From the NCBI RefSeq assembly GCF_001273775.1, contig NZ_CP011801.1, forward strand, positions 558,001-622,000: a stretch of 64,000 bases of DNA, read 5' to 3'. Positions 61,867 to 64,000 of this stretch are shown here, in pieces (the first letter of the stretch is position 1; every line of letters begins with the position of its first letter). The position numbers and the translations under genes were made by a program. The DNA is from Nitrospira moscoviensis (GTDB taxonomy: Bacteria > Nitrospirota > Nitrospiria > Nitrospirales > Nitrospiraceae). Under the pieces are notes generated by a model, which did not search any database, was not told where the DNA came from, and saw only the letters and a program-made list of their open reading frames with translations.

Positions 61867-63026
61867 AAGACGGCCCGCTCGCCGAATTTCGCACGGATCG
61901 CATCCAGCGCCAGAGACAACCGATGAGAGCGCGGGGGAGCTGCCGGTTCCGGCTCATCGAAGAGCGACAGTTGCTCCGCCGGCGGTTCCAGTTGTGTCAC
62001 AGAGAGCGTCAGATGTGTGAGGCGCACCCGCCGACGGAAGCATCGGAAGAACAGGCGCGTCAGCACCGGCTCGAGGTCGGCTTCCCAGCAGGTGCTGTGC
62101 GGCAACGTCTGCTGCGCCGCCTCCTCGACATGGTCGCTGTGCCGGATCGTCAATACCAGGTGCCGGCAGACCCGCCGTTGTTGCCGCAGCGCCGTACAGA
62201 GGCGCTCCAGCAAACCATAAAGCCGGCCCAGCACGAATCGATCGTCCACTTCGTCGGGGTCCAACGTGAGCGACTGCGCTAACGATGGCTGCGCAACCGA
62301 GGAACGGACCGGCGAGGGATCGACGCCCAAAGCCCAGTCGTGCAAGAGGCGGGCGGGAGCGCCGAGGGCGGTTTCGAGCTGCGCCGGCGGGACGGAGGCG
62401 ATCGCGCCGATCGTGCGGAGGTTCAAATCCTCCAGCCGCTGCCACATCTGCGACAGGTGGGTGCGGCGGAGGCCGGGAAGCCACAGGGCCGGCAAAGGGG
62501 CGAGAAACGGCTGTTCAGAACCGGGATGGATCGATAGGACTTGCGGCGGCTTGGTGAGCGTCGTCGCCGCGAGCTGCGCCACCAGCTTGTTGCCGGCTAA
62601 TCCGATCACGCTGGACCAACCCTGTTTCTGGGTCAGCTTCCGGCCGATACGGGCCGCCGTGTCGATGCAGGGGCCGAAGAGCTTCGTCATGCCGGTGAGG
62701 TCCAGAAAGAGCGAGCCGAGCCTGATCGATTCCCAGGCCGGCGCAAACGGGCGGATGTGTTGCTCCAACTCGCCATGCGCCTCCTGCATCCGTGACAAGT
62801 CCGGAGGAATGACCCGCAGGCCGGGACAGAGCAGGCGTGCCGCCTCTACGGACATGCCCGGTTGGAGGCCTTCCCGGAAGGCTTCATCGGAGATCTCCCG
62901 GATCACTGCGCGCGGCGTATGGACTGGCGCCACAGCCACCGGTCTGTTCCGCAACGATGCGTCGCCAGCGCGGGCCAGCGCGACACCGAACGAGGGAATG
63001 TGCAAGCAGACGATCTGTCGGTCCAT
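61845..63026 (-). CDS. imuB: Y-family polymerase-like translesion factor ImuB
   Basis: A 393-residue member of the Y-family that lacks polymerase catalysis. The first strand reads VCLHIPSFG where active polymerases have the metal-binding Asp, and the second acidic pair is missing (LGSLFLDLTG). Helix-hairpin-helix and little-finger regions follow. A clamp-binding motif QLSLF (about 363) near the C-terminus fits its known role as the hub linking the beta clamp to DnaE2. imuA, lexA and recA-like genes that often accompany it are not adjacent, so the locus is an imuB-dnaE2-udgX variant. Confidence 0.85.
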   Translation of the reverse strand: MDRQIVCLHIPSFGVALARAGDASLRNRPVAVAPVHTPRAVIREISDEAFREGLQPGMSVEAARLLCPGLRVIPPDLSRMQEAHGELEQHIRPFAPAWESIRLGSLFLDLTGMTKLFGPCIDTAARIGRKLTQKQGWSSVIGLAGNKLVAQLAATTLTKPPQVLSIHPGSEQPFLAPLPALWLPGLRRTHLSQMWQRLEDLNLRTIGAIASVPPAQLETALGAPARLLHDWALGVDPSPVRSSVAQPSLAQSLTLDPDEVDDRFVLGRLYGLLERLCTALRQQRRVCRHLVLTIRHSDHVEEAAQQTLPHSTCWEADLEPVLTRLFFRCFRRRVRLTHLTLSVTQLEPPAEQLSLFDEPEPAAPPRSHRLSLALDAIRAKFGERAVLWGKTRP

Positions 63027-63044
63027 CAGTCATGCTCGTAGCCA

Positions 63045-63068
63045 ATGGTTACAAATGAAAATGACCAT
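63045..63068. promoter_or_regulatory. possible damage-response operator upstream of imuB
   Basis: Imperfect inverted repeat ATGGTTA (63045-63051), 10 bp, TGACCAT (63062-63068), with one mismatch. It lies 19 bp upstream of the imuB start on the minus strand. LexA sites vary widely between phyla, so a LexA role is a guess from symmetry and context. Confidence 0.35.
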
Positions 63069-63203
63069 GTCAATGGCGGGAAAGCCCTTACGAGTGGCGC
63101 AAAATATGATTGAACCGGGAAAGGACGCTCTTTATTCTTCATCAATGAGAGTGACCCTTACGATGGTGCAGGGTGCGTTCCACACCAACCAGGAGCGGGA
63201 GTC

Positions 63204-63494
63204 ATGCGGAGACCGAAACTCAGCACCCTATCCAAGTCATTCGATGCGTTGTTGGCGGAAAAACGATCGCTGACGGAGAAGGAGCAGAGCTTGATCGTGC
63301 GGCTGAACAAGGTGCTTTCGCAGCTCGGCTATCGCGTGGAACGAAACACGCCGGCGCGGGCCGCCGCCTCCCGGAGACCGCGGCGGCGGGTGGATTCGCA
63401 CGGCCAGCGCGTCGCGCTGAAATCGGCCGGTCATTCCAATGCGAACCAGGGCCCCCAGCGCCGCGGTCGTCCGCCGCTCAGAACAGTGGCTTGA
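63204..63494 (+). CDS. small basic protein of unknown function
   Basis: A 96-residue protein. The first 45 residues are helical and contain a conserved-looking SFDALLAEKRSLTEKEQSLIVRLNKVLSQLGY in pieces. The second half is very basic with a RRGRPPLRT stretch that resembles an AT-hook, so DNA binding is possible. A GGAG site precedes the ATG at suitable spacing. It is divergent from imuB, sharing a 177-bp gap. No domain is recognised. Confidence 0.55.
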   Translation: MRRPKLSTLSKSFDALLAEKRSLTEKEQSLIVRLNKVLSQLGYRVERNTPARAAASRRPRRRVDSHGQRVALKSAGHSNANQGPQRRGRPPLRTVA

Positions 63495-63530
63495 CCATTC
63501 GGCGCGAAGGACTTCTCGCCTCCGCCGCGA

Positions 63531-63558
63531 TTGACAGGGTGAGAAATCCTGTGATACC
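63531..63558 (+). promoter_or_regulatory. sigma-70 promoter of rpsF
   Basis: TTGACA (63531-63536), a 16-bp spacer and GATACC (63553-63558) with an upstream TG (extended -10). It is followed by a 6-bp perfect stem-loop (GCGCCT/AGGCGC, 63573-63588). The latter could belong to an S6 autoregulatory leader, but the conserved features of that leader were not recognised. Confidence 0.6.
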
Positions 63559-63641
63559 GTCCACCGTTCGTTGCGCCTGATGAGGCGCCCTACACCTCGC
63601 TCCCGACCGGTTCGGGGGCCTTTGTCCAGGAGGATCGCTGC

Positions 63642-63989
63642 ATGGAGCTCTACGAGTCTCTGTTTATTATTCGTCCGTCCGTCTCCGACGAGGAGACCGC
63701 CGCGCTCATCGAAAAAATGAAAGGCGTGGCCGACAAGACGGGCGCGCAGTTCATCAAGTCCGAAAACTGGGGCCGCAAAAAACTCGCGTATGAAGTGAGG
63801 CGGGAACGGAAAGGCACTTACGCGTATTTCTATTTCCGGGCGCCCAACAACACCGTCGGCGAATTGGAGCGAGCGTACCGTCTGGAAGACAACATCATCA
63901 AGTTCCTGACGATCCATCTCGAAAAGGAACTGGTGCCGCGACGGCCGGCGGAAGCCTCGGCGCAGGAGGCGGACGGTGGCCGGGTTTAA
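63642..63989 (+). CDS. rpsF: 30S ribosomal protein S6
   Basis: A 115-residue ribosomal protein of the central 30S domain, binding with S18. The block ELYESLFIIRPSVSDEE is the normal N-terminus, followed by SENWGRKKLAYEVRRERKGTYAYFYFRA, which contains the S6 signature. The AGGAGG site is at 63629-63634, 7 bp before the ATG. The C-terminal tail (about 15 residues) is Ala/Glu rich. rpsR, ssb and rplI usually follow but are outside the window. Confidence 0.97.
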   Translation: MELYESLFIIRPSVSDEETAALIEKMKGVADKTGAQFIKSENWGRKKLAYEVRRERKGTYAYFYFRAPNNTVGELERAYRLEDNIIKFLTIHLEKELVPRRPAEASAQEADGGRV

Positions 63990-64000
63990 CAAAGTCATCC

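Overview
The window is a GC-rich, densely coded bacterial chromosome segment. It looks like a Gram-negative bacterium of the Nitrospirota, probably Nitrospira-like. This is an inference from overall gene content, protein character and gene order (complete dcw cluster, then yggS-proC-yggT-divIVA, then pilC-pilS-pilR, then ispE-prs-rplY-pth-ychF). No rRNA, tRNA, CRISPR array, prophage or intact insertion sequence was recognised.

Layout. 1-3764: a 3' gene fragment, a ferredoxin-NADP reductase-like flavoenzyme, a small zinc-ribbon protein, a divergent SpeD-like (AdoMet decarboxylase fold) protein, an SCP2-like protein, and a vanadium haloperoxidase/PAP2-type secreted enzyme broken by a one-base frameshift. 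3771-8908: a tetR-MFP-RND efflux operon on the minus strand with a perfect 12-bp inverted-repeat operator over the tetR start. 9059-9436: a PilZ protein. 9783-18252: the most notable accessory region, a putative phosphonate and phosphonolipid locus. It encodes a PEP mutase fused to a nucleotidyltransferase, a split phosphonopyruvate decarboxylase, an AEP-transaminase-type enzyme, a cytidylyltransferase, a nucleotidyltransferase/CDP-alcohol phosphotransferase fusion and a flippase-like membrane protein. Two tandem secreted paralogues lie inside it. 18432-24996: Hsp20, a second PilZ protein, a DUF4143 ATPase remnant, CstA, YajQ, a BNR-repeat lipoprotein and a secreted repeat protein.

25251-43125: a complete dcw (division and cell wall) cluster, rsmH-ftsL-ftsI-murE-murF-mraY-murD-ftsW-murG-murC-murB-ddl-ftsQ-ftsA-ftsZ. 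It starts from a strong sigma-70 promoter followed by a 10-bp-period TGGNN triplet that looks like an MraZ box, although no mraZ is adjacent. 43140-46310: pgeF, yggS, proC, yggT and divIVA. 46346-48474: a serine hydrolase, a small conserved protein and pgsA. 48608-52971: pilC, pilS and pilR. 52964-57592: ispE, prs, rplY, pth and ychF. 57589-63026 (minus): an isochorismatase-like hydrolase and a translesion/DNA-damage cassette imuB-dnaE2-udgX. 63204-63989: a small basic protein and rpsF.

How it fits together. Two biosynthetic programmes dominate. The dcw block makes lipid II from UDP-MurNAc precursors and assembles the Z-ring. The phosphonate block should take phosphoenolpyruvate through phosphonopyruvate and phosphonoacetaldehyde to 2-aminoethylphosphonate, activate it with CTP and attach it to a lipid-like alcohol. 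A recurrent family of hairpins built from 7-bp units (GTGAYNN / NNRTCAC) occupies five intergenic gaps, and sometimes the stop codon of the upstream gene lies inside an arm. A sixth gap carries a degenerate one-sided version.
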